From Rhizobium laguerreae (GTDB taxonomy: Bacteria > Pseudomonadota > Alphaproteobacteria > Rhizobiales > Rhizobiaceae): 64,000 bases of DNA. Shown in pieces: positions 51,810-60,880 of the stretch. The notes below the pieces were generated by a model. That model was not told the DNA's origin. It saw only the letters and a list, made by a program, of their open reading frames with translations, and did no database searches. A program made the translations under genes and the position numbers. The stretch is taken from the NCBI RefSeq assembly GCF_002008165.1, contig NZ_MRDM01000017.1, positions 124,749 through 188,748 on the forward strand. The letters are read 5' to 3'. Each line of letters opens with the position of its first letter. Position 1 is the first letter of the stretch.

Positions 51810-52277
51810 CGTCACGTAGACTTCTCTCCCCTTTATCGTTCGACCGTCGGTTTCGACCGGCTCTTCACCATGCTCGACAGCCTTGCCCAGCCGGAACAGG
51901 CGCAGACCTATCCGCCCTATAATATCGAGCGTACCGGTGAAAACACCTATCGCATCACCATGGCCGTTGCCGGTTTCGACGAGACAGAACTTTCGATCGA
52001 AGCCCATGCCCATGTGCTGTCCGTGAAGGGTGAAAAGAACGAGGAACCTGCCGAAAGCGGCGAATTCCTCTATCGCGGCATTGCCAAGCGCGCCTTCGAG
52101 CGTCGCTTCCAGCTTGCCGATCATGTCGAGGTGACCGCCGCTTCGCTGAAGAACGGCCTGCTGCACATCGATCTTCTGCGCAATATTCCCGAGGCCATGA
52201 AGCCCCGCAAGATCGCGATTGCCGCAGAACCGGTCGAGGCTCCGAAGGCCATCGAAGCGCAGATCATCAACGGCTGA
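51807..52277 (+). CDS. Small heat-shock protein, Hsp20/IbpA type
   Basis: This 156-residue alpha-crystallin-domain chaperone starts RHVDFSPLYRSTVGFDRLF, as in rhizobial class A sHSPs. The ACD lies at about 34-130 (PPYNIERTGENTYRITMAVAGF to LKNGLLHIDLLRNIPE). A C-terminal KPRKIAI carries the I-x-I-like anchor. It holds unfolding proteins in soluble oligomers for DnaK/ClpB. AGGAGG precedes the ATG at 51807; an upstream open frame is not the real start. Heat control appears doubled: RpoH-type promoter and ROSE leader. Confidence 0.95.
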   Translation: MRHVDFSPLYRSTVGFDRLFTMLDSLAQPEQAQTYPPYNIERTGENTYRITMAVAGFDETELSIEAHAHVLSVKGEKNEEPAESGEFLYRGIAKRAFERRFQLADHVEVTAASLKNGLLHIDLLRNIPEAMKPRKIAIAAEPVEAPKAIEAQIING

Positions 52278-52303
52278 TTGATCCCCCTTACGGGTAAAAC
52301 GGA

Positions 52304-52331
52304 CGGCGCTCCTATGGGGCGCCGTTTTTTA
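52304..52331 (+). terminator. Rho-independent terminator after hsp20
   Basis: ACGGCGCTCC and GGGGCGCCGT pair (one G-T) and end in TTTTTTAT. It also abuts the end of the convergent BASS transporter gene. Confidence 0.9.
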
Positions 52332-52338
52332 TTTGGGC

Positions 52339-53388
52339 TCAGGCCGGGCTGGTTGCCTCGTCGATTTCCTTGTCCGTTGCGCGGCGGACCGCGGCGGCGG
52401 CGTATTTCTGTGCGATGACGGCGCAGACCATCAGCTGGATCTGATGGAACAGCATCAGCGGCAGCACGATCGCGCCGATCGACTGGCCGGCGAAGATGAC
52501 GTTCGCCATCGGCACGCCGCTTGCGAGGCTCTTCTTCGAGCCGCAGAAGGTGATGGTGATCTGATCGGCCTTGTTGAAGCCCAGCCACCGGCTGCCGAAC
52601 ATCGTCAGCACCAGAACAATTGCCAGCAGAACCATGTCGGCGACGATGACGACGGCGATATCGGCGATCGAGAAGGTGTGCCACAGTCCCTCGACGACAG
52701 CCGTGCTGAAGGCGAGATAGACGACCATCAGGATCGAGCCGCGGTCGACAGGCATCAGGATCTTCTTCTTGGCGCGAATCCAGTCGCCGATCCAGGGCTG
52801 CAGAACCTGGCCGATGATGAAGGGGGCAAGCAGCTGCAGCAGGATCTGCTCTAATGCGTCGAAGGAGAAGCCGCCACGGCCGCCGACGGAAAACAGCAGG
52901 CCGACGAGCAGCGGCGTCAGGAACATGCCGAAGATGTTGGATGCCGAGGCCGAGCAGATAGCGGCGGGCACGTTGCCGCCCGCCATCGAGGTAAAGGCGA
53001 TCGACGACTGCACCGTCGACGGCAGCACGCAGAGGAAGAGGATGCCGAGATAAAGCGGCTGCGGCAGGATCGTGTCGGGGATCAGCCCGAGCGTCATGCC
53101 GAGCAGCGGGAAGATGCCGAAGGTCGTCAGCAGGATGACGATATGCAGGCGCCAATGCAGCAGGCCTGATAAGACCACGTCGCGCGACAGGCGGGCGCCA
53201 TGCAGGAAAAACAGCAGAGCGATGGCAAGGTCGGTGGCGATGCCGAAATAATCCGCGAAGGTACCGCTTGCCGGCAGCAACGAGGCGAGGATGACGGTGC
53301 AGACGAGCAGGATGGTGAATGTATCGGGCAGAAAGCGGCGCATGGCGGTCTCGCGGCTTGATAAAACAGTCATTGTTCTGTCGTCCAT
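52339..53388 (-). CDS. Bile acid:sodium symporter family (YfeH-like) transporter
   Basis: This 349-residue BASS-superfamily protein has nine or ten membrane segments. Family motifs include LLFFLHGARLSRDVV, LPSTVQSSIAFTSMAGGNVPAA (the Na+-site crossing) and FCGSKKSLASGVPMANVIFAG. The physiological substrate is unknown; organic anions are likely. The start is uncertain: ATG at 53388, 53373 or 53343 (MRRFLPDTF, the usual N terminus). It is divergent from a LysR gene that probably controls it. Confidence 0.88.
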   Translation of the reverse strand: MDDRTMTVLSSRETAMRRFLPDTFTILLVCTVILASLLPASGTFADYFGIATDLAIALLFFLHGARLSRDVVLSGLLHWRLHIVILLTTFGIFPLLGMTLGLIPDTILPQPLYLGILFLCVLPSTVQSSIAFTSMAGGNVPAAICSASASNIFGMFLTPLLVGLLFSVGGRGGFSFDALEQILLQLLAPFIIGQVLQPWIGDWIRAKKKILMPVDRGSILMVVYLAFSTAVVEGLWHTFSIADIAVVIVADMVLLAIVLVLTMFGSRWLGFNKADQITITFCGSKKSLASGVPMANVIFAGQSIGAIVLPLMLFHQIQLMVCAVIAQKYAAAAVRRATDKEIDEATSPA

Positions 53389-53389
53389 T

Positions 53390-53435
53390 ATGATCCAGGA
53401 TGCAAGGAATAACAGTTATCGAGAAGCTGGATCAT
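53390..53435. promoter_or_regulatory. Nested palindrome, probable LysR operator
   Basis: An outer perfect 9-base inverted repeat, ATGATCCAG (53390-53398) with CTGGATCAT (53427-53435), surrounds an inner ATAACAGTTAT (53409-53419) on nearly the same axis. It lies between the divergent BASS and lysR genes; the right arm overlaps the lysR start codon, suggesting autorepression. Confidence 0.6.
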
Positions 53436-54288
53436 GTTGGACCTTTCGCAATTGCGCAGTTTCGTCGCCGTCGAACAGATGGGCAGTTTCACGCTCGCCG
53501 CAGAAAGGCTGGGCCTCGGGCAGTCGACGGTCAGCCAGCACATTCAGCGACTGGAGGCAGCACTCGGGCGCAGGCTGCTGGCACGCGACACGCATAAGGT
53601 GATGCTCACCGGCGATGGCGAGGCGCTGCTGTCCCATGCGCGCGCCATGCTTTCGATCGAGGGGCAGGTACAGTCGCTGTTTAAGAACAACAGCCTGCGC
53701 GGCAGTCTGCGGCTCGGCGTGTCGGAGGATTTCGTCACCAGCCAGCTGCCGGCGGTGCTCGAGGATTTCGTTCGTTCGCACCCTTCGGTAGACCTCGAAC
53801 TGACAGTGGCGCTGTCCGGCGTTCTTTACGAGATGCAGGACAATGGTGAGATCGATCTGGTGCTCGCCAAGCGCCGGCTCGGCGATGCGCGCGGAAAACT
53901 CGTCTATCGCGAGCCGCTCGTCTGGCTGGCGCGCGATCCTGAGCGTGTGCTTGCCTCCGGCCCTTTGCCGCTGATCGCCTTTCCGCCGCCGAGCGTCACA
54001 CGGGTGATCGCGCTGGAAGCACTCGGGCGAAACGGCGTACCCTGGCGGATCGTCTGCACCTGCGGCAGCCTGAGCGGTCTGACGGCGGCGGCGCGGGCCG
54101 GGATGGGCGTGCTGGTGCAGCCGCGCAGCATGGCGCCCTCAGGTCTGAAGGAAATCGCTGCGGGAAGACTTCCGGTGCTGGAGGATGTGGAATTCGTGCT
54201 GGTGCCGCGTAAGGGTGCGGACCAGACACTGGTTTCAGCACTGTCGGAGGATATTCTGCAAAAGGTGAGGGGACTGAGGTCGGCGTGA
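53434..54288 (+). CDS. LysR-family transcriptional regulator
   Basis: This 284-residue LTTR has an N-terminal winged helix at about 1-60 (LDLSQLRSFVAVEQMGSFTLAAERLGLGQSTVSQHIQRLE) and a periplasmic-binding-like effector domain from about 88 (GSLRLGVSEDF). It resembles regulators of LrhA/HexA flavour, but the effector is unknown. Divergent placement next to the BASS transporter suggests control of that gene, with the transported compound as a possible inducer. Confidence 0.92.
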   Translation: MLDLSQLRSFVAVEQMGSFTLAAERLGLGQSTVSQHIQRLEAALGRRLLARDTHKVMLTGDGEALLSHARAMLSIEGQVQSLFKNNSLRGSLRLGVSEDFVTSQLPAVLEDFVRSHPSVDLELTVALSGVLYEMQDNGEIDLVLAKRRLGDARGKLVYREPLVWLARDPERVLASGPLPLIAFPPPSVTRVIALEALGRNGVPWRIVCTCGSLSGLTAAARAGMGVLVQPRSMAPSGLKEIAAGRLPVLEDVEFVLVPRKGADQTLVSALSEDILQKVRGLRSA

Positions 54289-54301
54289 GGCTTTGCCATC
54301 A

Positions 54302-54333
54302 CCGAAAGGCCGCCGGAGAGGCAGGCCTTTCGG
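54302..54333. terminator. Bidirectional hairpin between lysR and threonine aldolase genes
   Basis: CCGAAAGGCC (54302-54311) pairs perfectly with GGCCTTTCGG (54324-54333) in the 50-base convergent gap. There is no long T run, so termination efficiency is uncertain. Confidence 0.55.
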
Positions 54334-54338
54334 GGGGA

Positions 54339-55439
54339 TCAGGCCGCCAAGCACTTCAGGAAACCATCGACATCCGCTTCCGTGGTCGCGAAGCTGGTGA
54401 CGAGGCGGATCAGGGTTTCGCTTTCGGAAACGAGTTCGGGCATTGCCGCCGGGATCGGCCATGCGTAAAATTTCGCGCCCTTTTCCTCCGCGATTTTTGC
54501 GGCACTTTTGCTGACGACGGCAAAGACTTCGTTGGACGCGGTCGGCCAGGCGAGGCGGGCGGAGTTGCTGGTGGCGATGCCGGCGCGCAGCCTGTCGGCC
54601 ATGCCGTTCGAATGGCGGGCAAGATCGAGCCAGAGACCGTTTTCGAAATAGGCATCGAACTGGGCGGCGATGAAACGCGACTTGGAGAATAGCTGGGCGG
54701 CGCGCTTGCGGATGAACGGCATTTCCCGGGCCTGATCCGGATTGAAGAAGACCATCGCTTCGGCACACCAGCAGCCGTTCTTGGTGCCGCCGAAGGACAG
54801 CATGTCGACGCCGCGCTTCCAGGTCATTTCGGCCGGGGTGGCGCCGAGTGCGACCAAGGCGTTGGCGAAGCGGGCGCCGTCCATGTGGAGCGGCAGATTG
54901 CGCTGCCTTGATATGGCGGCGATCTCGCCGATCTCCGGCAGGGAATAGACGGTGCCGATCTCGGTCGCCTGGGTGATGGTCACCGCGCTGGCGCGGCCGT
55001 GATGGACGGCGTCCTCGGGAAAGCTTGCGATCTTCGCCGAAAGCTTTGCCGGATCGATCTTGCCGGCTTCGCCGTCAACGGCAACGAGGCGGGCGGCGCC
55101 GGAGAAAAATTCCGGCGCGCCGCATTCATCCTCGATCACATGGGCCTCCGAGTGGCAGAAGGTGATGCCGCCGGGGCGCTGGACGCTTGCCAGCGACAGG
55201 GAGTTGGCGGCCGTGCCGGTGGCGACGAAGAAGATCGAAACCTCACGCTCGAAGATCTCGGAAAAACGGGCCTCGACCTTCCTGTCGAGATCGCCGGCGC
55301 CATAGGCCGCGGCAAAACCGGTCGATTCCGTCAGCAGACGTTCGGCAATGGATTTATGGGCACCGGCCCAGTTATCGGAAGCAAAGAACATGGGGAAACC
55401 GTGGAAAAGGAAGGGGTTGGCAAAGTCCGCAGCGGACAT
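54339..55439 (-). CDS. ltaE: Low-specificity L-threonine aldolase family protein
   Basis: This 366-residue fold-type I PLP enzyme opens its conserved part with FFASDNWAGAHKSIAE. The FVATGTAANSLSL phosphate loop, HMDGARFANALVALG (cofactor Asp) and SFGGTKNGCWCAEAMV with the Schiff-base Lys are present. It splits threonine or allo-threonine to glycine and acetaldehyde. An internal ATG at 55391 (MFFASDNW) matches the usual family start; the longer reading adds 16 residues in good codon use. It is divergent from gltB. Confidence 0.9.
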   Translation of the reverse strand: MSAADFANPFLFHGFPMFFASDNWAGAHKSIAERLLTESTGFAAAYGAGDLDRKVEARFSEIFEREVSIFFVATGTAANSLSLASVQRPGGITFCHSEAHVIEDECGAPEFFSGAARLVAVDGEAGKIDPAKLSAKIASFPEDAVHHGRASAVTITQATEIGTVYSLPEIGEIAAISRQRNLPLHMDGARFANALVALGATPAEMTWKRGVDMLSFGGTKNGCWCAEAMVFFNPDQAREMPFIRKRAAQLFSKSRFIAAQFDAYFENGLWLDLARHSNGMADRLRAGIATSNSARLAWPTASNEVFAVVSKSAAKIAEEKGAKFYAWPIPAAMPELVSESETLIRLVTSFATTEADVDGFLKCLAA

Positions 55440-55929
55440 TACGCCAAAGCTTCACAGGATCAAGGTTGTCGCCCGCGACACATCACAGAAATTGAACTAC
55501 GCAATCAATAAACAAAATAGTACTTCTTGACGTAATTTTATTTCGTCATCACCGCTGCGCAGGCAATCTTCCGTCGCAAATTGACGTTTTTTGCCGGGGC
55601 GCTCTTGCAGAGCCGAATGCTTTCTGGCATAGAACTGATGAATTAGGACAGTGTTGCTGTCCTATTTTGGCCTTTATGACCGAAGAGGCGCCGAAAGCCC
55701 TGGAACAGACCGGCTTTCACGCTATAGTTCTTCCGAGTGTCAAGCCTCAAGGGGCGGCGCGCGGAGGCGAATGGCAGGCGCGGAACGCGACGGTTTGCTT
55801 TCCTTCAAAGCAGATGTCTGCGGCCGATCTTCACAATGCAACAGCGCTGTCATGCGCCGAACCTATCTTCGGGTTGCGGCGCGGGACGAAAAGCCGCCCG
55901 TGGCCCCGCGGGCTTCGACAGGAGGAAAG
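55440..55929. other. gltB upstream region with a dyad
   Basis: This 490-base divergent region precedes gltB. A perfect dyad TAGGACAG-N5-CTGTCCTA spans 55644-55664; it could be an operator or, followed by TTTT, a weak attenuator. TATAGT near 55723 is a possible -10. The gltB reading frame is open through part of this region, but its sequence is not GOGAT-like, so I treat it as non-coding. Confidence 0.45.
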
Positions 55930-58900
55930 ATGATGACGAAGACGCCATCCATGGAAGTTGACCGGTTTGCTGCCGCAGAGCTGCGCGCGACGGCCAATAT
56001 CTCCAAATCCGCCTCCGGCCTGCCGAAGAAGCAGGGCCTCTACGATCCGCGCAACGAACATGATGCCTGCGGCGTCGGCTTCGTCGCGCATATGAAGGGT
56101 GAGAAGTCGCACCAGATCGTCAAGGATGGCCTGTTCATCCTCGAGAACCTGACGCATCGCGGCGCCGTCGGCGCCGATCCGCTGATGGGTGACGGCGCCG
56201 GCATCCTGGTGCAGATCCCCGACCGTTTCTTCCGTGAGGAGATGGCCGAGCAGGGCATCACCCTGCCGCCGATCGGCGAGTATGGCGTCGGCCATATCTT
56301 CATGCCGCGCGATGAAAAGCAGATCGAGCACTTTAAGAAGGTGATCAAGGACGTTATCACCGAGGAAGGCCAGGTCTTCATCGGCTTTCGCGATGTGCCG
56401 GTCGACAATTCCTCGCTCTCCAAGGCGCCGGCCATTGCCGCAACCGAGCCGCATCATGTGCAGGTCTTCATCGGCGCCGGCGAGGATGCCGAAAACAACG
56501 ACGAGTTCGAGCGCCGGCTGTTCACGCTGCGCAAGGTGATCTCCAACCGTATCTATGACGAGTTCGACGGCGAGGAGAGCAATTTCTATCCGGTGTCGCT
56601 GTCGTCGGCGACGGTGGTCTACAAGGGCATGTTCCTGGCCTATCAGGTCGGCGTCTATTACAAGGACCTGTCGGATCCGCGTTTCGAAAGCGCGGTCGCC
56701 CTGGTGCACCAGCGCTTCTCGACCAACACCTTCCCGTCATGGAAGCTCGCGCATCCCTACCGCATGGTCGCCCATAACGGCGAGATCAACACGCTGCGCG
56801 GCAACGTCAACTGGATGGCGGCCCGCCAGGCGTCGGTCTCCTCGCCGCTGTTCGGTGAGGACATCTCCAAGCTCTGGCCGATCTCCTACGAGGGGCAGTC
56901 GGACACGGCCTGCTTCGACAACGCGCTCGAATTCCTGGTGCGCGGCGGTTATTCGATGGCGCATGCGGTAATGATGCTGATCCCGGAAGCCTGGGCCGGC
57001 AACCAGTCGATGGCCGCCGAACGCAAGGCCTTCTACGAGTATCATGCGGCGCTGATGGAGCCCTGGGACGGGCCGGCTGCCGTTGCCTTCACCGATGGCA
57101 AGCAGATCGGCGCGACGCTCGACCGCAACGGACTGCGGCCGGCGCGCTACCTCGTCACCGATGACGACCGCGTCATCATGGCGTCCGAAGCCGGCGTGCT
57201 GCCGGTTCCGGAGGAGAAGATCATCCAGAAGTGGCGCCTGCAGCCGGGCAAGATGCTGCTGATCGATATGAAAGAAGGCCGCATCGTCTCCGACGACGAG
57301 GTGAAGTCGCAGCTCGCGACAGCGCATCCTTATCGCAGCTGGCTCAACCGCACCCAGCTCATCCTCGAAGACCTGAAGCCGGTGGAGCCGCGGGCGCTGC
57401 GCCGCGACGTGTCGCTGCTCGACCGCCAGCAGGCCTTCGGCTACACGCTCGAGGATACACGCATCCTGATGTCGCCGATGGCGACGACGGGCCAGGAAGC
57501 GATCGGCTCGATGGGCACGGATACGCCGATCTCGGCGATGTCGGAAAAGCCGAAGCTGCTCTACACCTATTTCAAGCAGAACTTCGCGCAGGTGACCAAT
57601 CCGCCGATCGACCCGATCCGCGAGGAACTGGTCATGAGCCTGGTTTCCTTCATCGGGCCGCGGCCGAACATTCTCGACCATGAGGGGGCGGCGAACGCCA
57701 AGCGGCTCGAGGTTCGTCAGCCGATCCTGACCAATGGCGATCTCGAGAAGATCCGCTCGATCGGCCATACGGAAGACCGTTTCGACACCAAGACGCTCGA
57801 TTTCACCTATGATATCGAGCGTGGCGCCGAAGGCATGCCCGAGATGCTCGACCGGCTCTGCGAGCGCGCGGAAGCGGCCGTCAAGGGCGGCTATAACATC
57901 ATCGTGCTCTCCGACCGCCAGATCGGGCCGGACCGGATCGCCATTCCCGCGCTGCTCGCTACAGCTGCCGTGCATCACCATCTGATCCGCAAGGGGCTGC
58001 GCACCTCGGTCGGTCTCGTCGTCGAGACCGGCGAGCCGCGCGAAGTCCATCATTTCTGCCTGCTCGCCGGCTACGGCGCCGAGGCGATCAACCCCTATCT
58101 CGCCTTCGACACGCTGCTCGACATGCATGCCAAAGGCGAATTCCCGAAGGAAGTGGATGCCTCCGAAATCGTCTACCGCTACATCAAGGCGGTCGGCAAA
58201 GGCATCCTCAAGGTCATGTCAAAGATGGGCATTTCGACCTACCAGTCCTATTGCGGCGCGCAGATCTTCGATGCGATTGGCCTGCAGTCGGAACTGATCG
58301 ACAAGTATTTCTTCGGAACCGCGACGATGATCGAAGGCGTCGGCCTCGAGGCGATCGCCGCAGAAACCGTCGCCCGCCATAACGCGGCCTTCGGCACGGA
58401 CCCACTTCTTGCCACGACGCTCGACATCGGCGGCGAATATGCCTACCGCATGCGCGGCGAAAGCCACGCCTGGACGCCGGATGCGGTTGCGGCCCTCCAG
58501 CATGCGGTGCGCGGCAATGCCGAGGACCGCTACCGCGAATTTGCCGACATGATGAACAATTCGGCGCTGCGCATGAACACGATCCGCGGTCTCTTCAAGA
58601 TGAAGAGCGCCGAGGCGCTCGGCCGTACGCCGGTATCGATCGACGAGGTCGAGCCGGCGGCCGATATCGTCAAGCGTTTCTCGACGGGGGCGATGTCCTT
58701 CGGCTCGATTTCCAGGGAGGCGCATACGACGCTGGCGATCGCCATGAACCGGATCGGCGGCAAGTCGAACACCGGCGAGGGCGGCGAAGAATCCGACCGT
58801 TATATACCGCTGGCCAATGGTTCGATGAACCCGGAACGTTCGGCGATCAAGCAGATCGCCTCGGGCCGCTTCGGCGTCACCACCGAATATCTTGTCAATG

Positions 58901-60654
58901 CCGACGTGCTGCAGATCAAGGTGGCGCAGGGCGCCAAGCCTGGCGAAGGCGGCCAGCTGCCGGGTCACAAGGTTGACGCGACTGTTGCAAAGACCCGCCA
59001 TTCGACACCGGGCGTCGGCCTGATTTCGCCGCCGCCGCACCACGACATCTATTCGATCGAAGATCTGGCGCAGCTGATCTACGATCTGAAGAACGTCAAC
59101 CCGACCGCCGATGTTTCGGTCAAGCTGGTCTCGGAAGTCGGCGTCGGTACGGTTGCTGCCGGCGTCGCCAAGGCGCGCGCCGACCATATCACGGTTGCCG
59201 GCTTCGACGGCGGCACGGGTGCGTCGCCGCTGACCTCGCTCAAACATGCCGGCAGCCCCTGGGAAATCGGCCTTGCCGAGACTCAGCAGACGCTGGTGCT
59301 GAACGGCTTGCGTTCGCGCGTCGCCCTGCAGGTGGACGGCGGCCTGAAGACCGGCCGCGACGTCATTATCGGGGCGCTGCTTGGAGCCGACGAGTTCGGC
59401 TTTGCCACCGCGCCGCTGATTGCCGCCGGCTGCATCATGATGCGCAAGTGCCATCTCAACACCTGTCCGGTGGGCGTGGCGACCCAGGATCCGGTGCTGC
59501 GCAAGCGCTTCAAGGGCGCACCGGAGCACGTCATCAACTACTTCTTCTTCGTCGCCAACGAAGTGCGCGAAATCCTCGCCTCACTCGGCTTCACCCGGCT
59601 TGACCAGATCATCGGCGCCTCGGAGTTGCTGGAGAAGGACGAGATGCTGAACCACTGGAAGGCGAAGGGCCTCGACTTCAGCCGTATCTTCCACAAGGTC
59701 GACGCTCCCAAGGAAGAGACCTTCTGGACGAGCCGGCAGAAGCACCCGATCGACGACATTCTCGACCGCGTGCTGATCGAACAGGCGCAGCCGGCACTGA
59801 CGGCCAAGACACCCGTCGCCTTCGAGGTCGGCATCAAGAACGTCGACCGTTCGGTGGGCGCTATGCTTTCCGGCGAGGTCGCCAAGCGTTATCGCCATCG
59901 CGGTCTGAAGGAGGACACGATCAATGTGACGCTTCGCGGCACGGCGGGACAGAGCTTCGGCGCCTTCCTGGCACGCGGCGTCACCTTCAACCTGATCGGC
60001 GACGGCAACGACTATGTCGGCAAGGGGCTTTCTGGCGGCAAGATCATCATCCGGCCGCCGGAGAATTCGAGGATCGTGGCCGAGGACTCGATCATCGTCG
60101 GTAACACCGTGCTCTATGGTGCGACCGAGGGCGAATGCTATTTCCGCGGCGTGGCGGGCGAACGTTTCGCCGTGCGTAATTCGGGGGCGATCGCCATCGT
60201 CGAGGGTGTCGGCGACCATGGCTGCGAATACATGACCGGTGGCGTCGTCGTCGTGCTCGGCGCCACGGGCCGCAACTTCGCGGCCGGCATGTCCGGCGGT
60301 GTCGCCTACGTGCTCGATGAAACCGGTGATTTCGCCAGCCGCTGCAACATGGCGATGGTCGAGCTCGAGCCGGTGCCCGAGGAGGACGACATGCTGGAGA
60401 AGCTGCATCATCACGGCGGCGATCTCATGCACAAGGGACGCGTCGACGTCTCCGGCGACATGACGCGCCATGACGAGGAGCGCCTTTACCAGCTGATCTC
60501 CAACCATCTGCATTATACGGGCTCGGCGCGCGCCACTGAGATCCTCGACAACTGGGCCGATTACCGCCCGAAATTCCGCAAGGTCATGCCGGTCGAATAC
60601 CGGCGTGCGCTCGAGGAAATGGAGCGCAGCCGGATGGGTATCGCCGCGGAATGA
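55930..60654 (+). CDS. gltB: Glutamate synthase (NADPH) large subunit
   Basis: This 1574-residue protein is the GOGAT alpha subunit, which makes two glutamates from glutamine and 2-oxoglutarate. A propeptide of 46 residues is expected to be removed to expose the nucleophile C47 in DACGVGFVA of the class II amidotransferase domain (to about 470). A central domain and an FMN-binding synthase domain follow (KPGEGGQLPGHKVDA, GFDGGTGASPLTSLKHAG). Cysteines of a 3Fe-4S cluster are in CIMMRKCHLNTCPVG. A C-terminal GXGXG beta-helix ends the protein. AGGAGGAAAG precedes the ATG at 55930. It pairs with gltD downstream. Confidence 0.97.
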   Translation: MMTKTPSMEVDRFAAAELRATANISKSASGLPKKQGLYDPRNEHDACGVGFVAHMKGEKSHQIVKDGLFILENLTHRGAVGADPLMGDGAGILVQIPDRFFREEMAEQGITLPPIGEYGVGHIFMPRDEKQIEHFKKVIKDVITEEGQVFIGFRDVPVDNSSLSKAPAIAATEPHHVQVFIGAGEDAENNDEFERRLFTLRKVISNRIYDEFDGEESNFYPVSLSSATVVYKGMFLAYQVGVYYKDLSDPRFESAVALVHQRFSTNTFPSWKLAHPYRMVAHNGEINTLRGNVNWMAARQASVSSPLFGEDISKLWPISYEGQSDTACFDNALEFLVRGGYSMAHAVMMLIPEAWAGNQSMAAERKAFYEYHAALMEPWDGPAAVAFTDGKQIGATLDRNGLRPARYLVTDDDRVIMASEAGVLPVPEEKIIQKWRLQPGKMLLIDMKEGRIVSDDEVKSQLATAHPYRSWLNRTQLILEDLKPVEPRALRRDVSLLDRQQAFGYTLEDTRILMSPMATTGQEAIGSMGTDTPISAMSEKPKLLYTYFKQNFAQVTNPPIDPIREELVMSLVSFIGPRPNILDHEGAANAKRLEVRQPILTNGDLEKIRSIGHTEDRFDTKTLDFTYDIERGAEGMPEMLDRLCERAEAAVKGGYNIIVLSDRQIGPDRIAIPALLATAAVHHHLIRKGLRTSVGLVVETGEPREVHHFCLLAGYGAEAINPYLAFDTLLDMHAKGEFPKEVDASEIVYRYIKAVGKGILKVMSKMGISTYQSYCGAQIFDAIGLQSELIDKYFFGTATMIEGVGLEAIAAETVARHNAAFGTDPLLATTLDIGGEYAYRMRGESHAWTPDAVAALQHAVRGNAEDRYREFADMMNNSALRMNTIRGLFKMKSAEALGRTPVSIDEVEPAADIVKRFSTGAMSFGSISREAHTTLAIAMNRIGGKSNTGEGGEESDRYIPLANGSMNPERSAIKQIASGRFGVTTEYLVNADVLQIKVAQGAKPGEGGQLPGHKVDATVAKTRHSTPGVGLISPPPHHDIYSIEDLAQLIYDLKNVNPTADVSVKLVSEVGVGTVAAGVAKARADHITVAGFDGGTGASPLTSLKHAGSPWEIGLAETQQTLVLNGLRSRVALQVDGGLKTGRDVIIGALLGADEFGFATAPLIAAGCIMMRKCHLNTCPVGVATQDPVLRKRFKGAPEHVINYFFFVANEVREILASLGFTRLDQIIGASELLEKDEMLNHWKAKGLDFSRIFHKVDAPKEETFWTSRQKHPIDDILDRVLIEQAQPALTAKTPVAFEVGIKNVDRSVGAMLSGEVAKRYRHRGLKEDTINVTLRGTAGQSFGAFLARGVTFNLIGDGNDYVGKGLSGGKIIIRPPENSRIVAEDSIIVGNTVLYGATEGECYFRGVAGERFAVRNSGAIAIVEGVGDHGCEYMTGGVVVVLGATGRNFAAGMSGGVAYVLDETGDFASRCNMAMVELEPVPEEDDMLEKLHHHGGDLMHKGRVDVSGDMTRHDEERLYQLISNHLHYTGSARATEILDNWADYRPKFRKVMPVEYRRALEEMERSRMGIAAE

Positions 60655-60666
60655 ATTGCACCGGAC

Positions 60667-60697
60667 ATCCGTCACCTGACGACTGCAGGTGACGGAT
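60667..60697 (+). promoter_or_regulatory. Perfect hairpin between gltB and gltD
   Basis: ATCCGTCACCTG (60667-60678) pairs with all 12 bases of CAGGTGACGGAT (60686-60697) around a 7-base loop, 12 bases after the gltB stop. No T run follows, so it is more likely an mRNA processing or stability element than a terminator. Confidence 0.6.
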
Positions 60698-60880
60698 GAC
60701 GAAAATATCTCGATGACCCGTGACGATCATACCGACGGCGAAAGCTGTCCAGATCGCCCGGATGTCTTCCAGGGGATATGGTCCAATGACGGTCAAGACA
60801 AGCAACTTGCCCCGGGTACCGGGACTGACGATAGACAGATTGGCTGCGGTGAGGCGGTCATGAGGGTAAGGGACGAAGAT

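Noticed and set aside
55651..55929. N-terminal extension of gltB by 93 codons
   Set aside because: The extra sequence does not resemble GOGAT, while an AGGAGG site and the normal propeptide begin at 55930.
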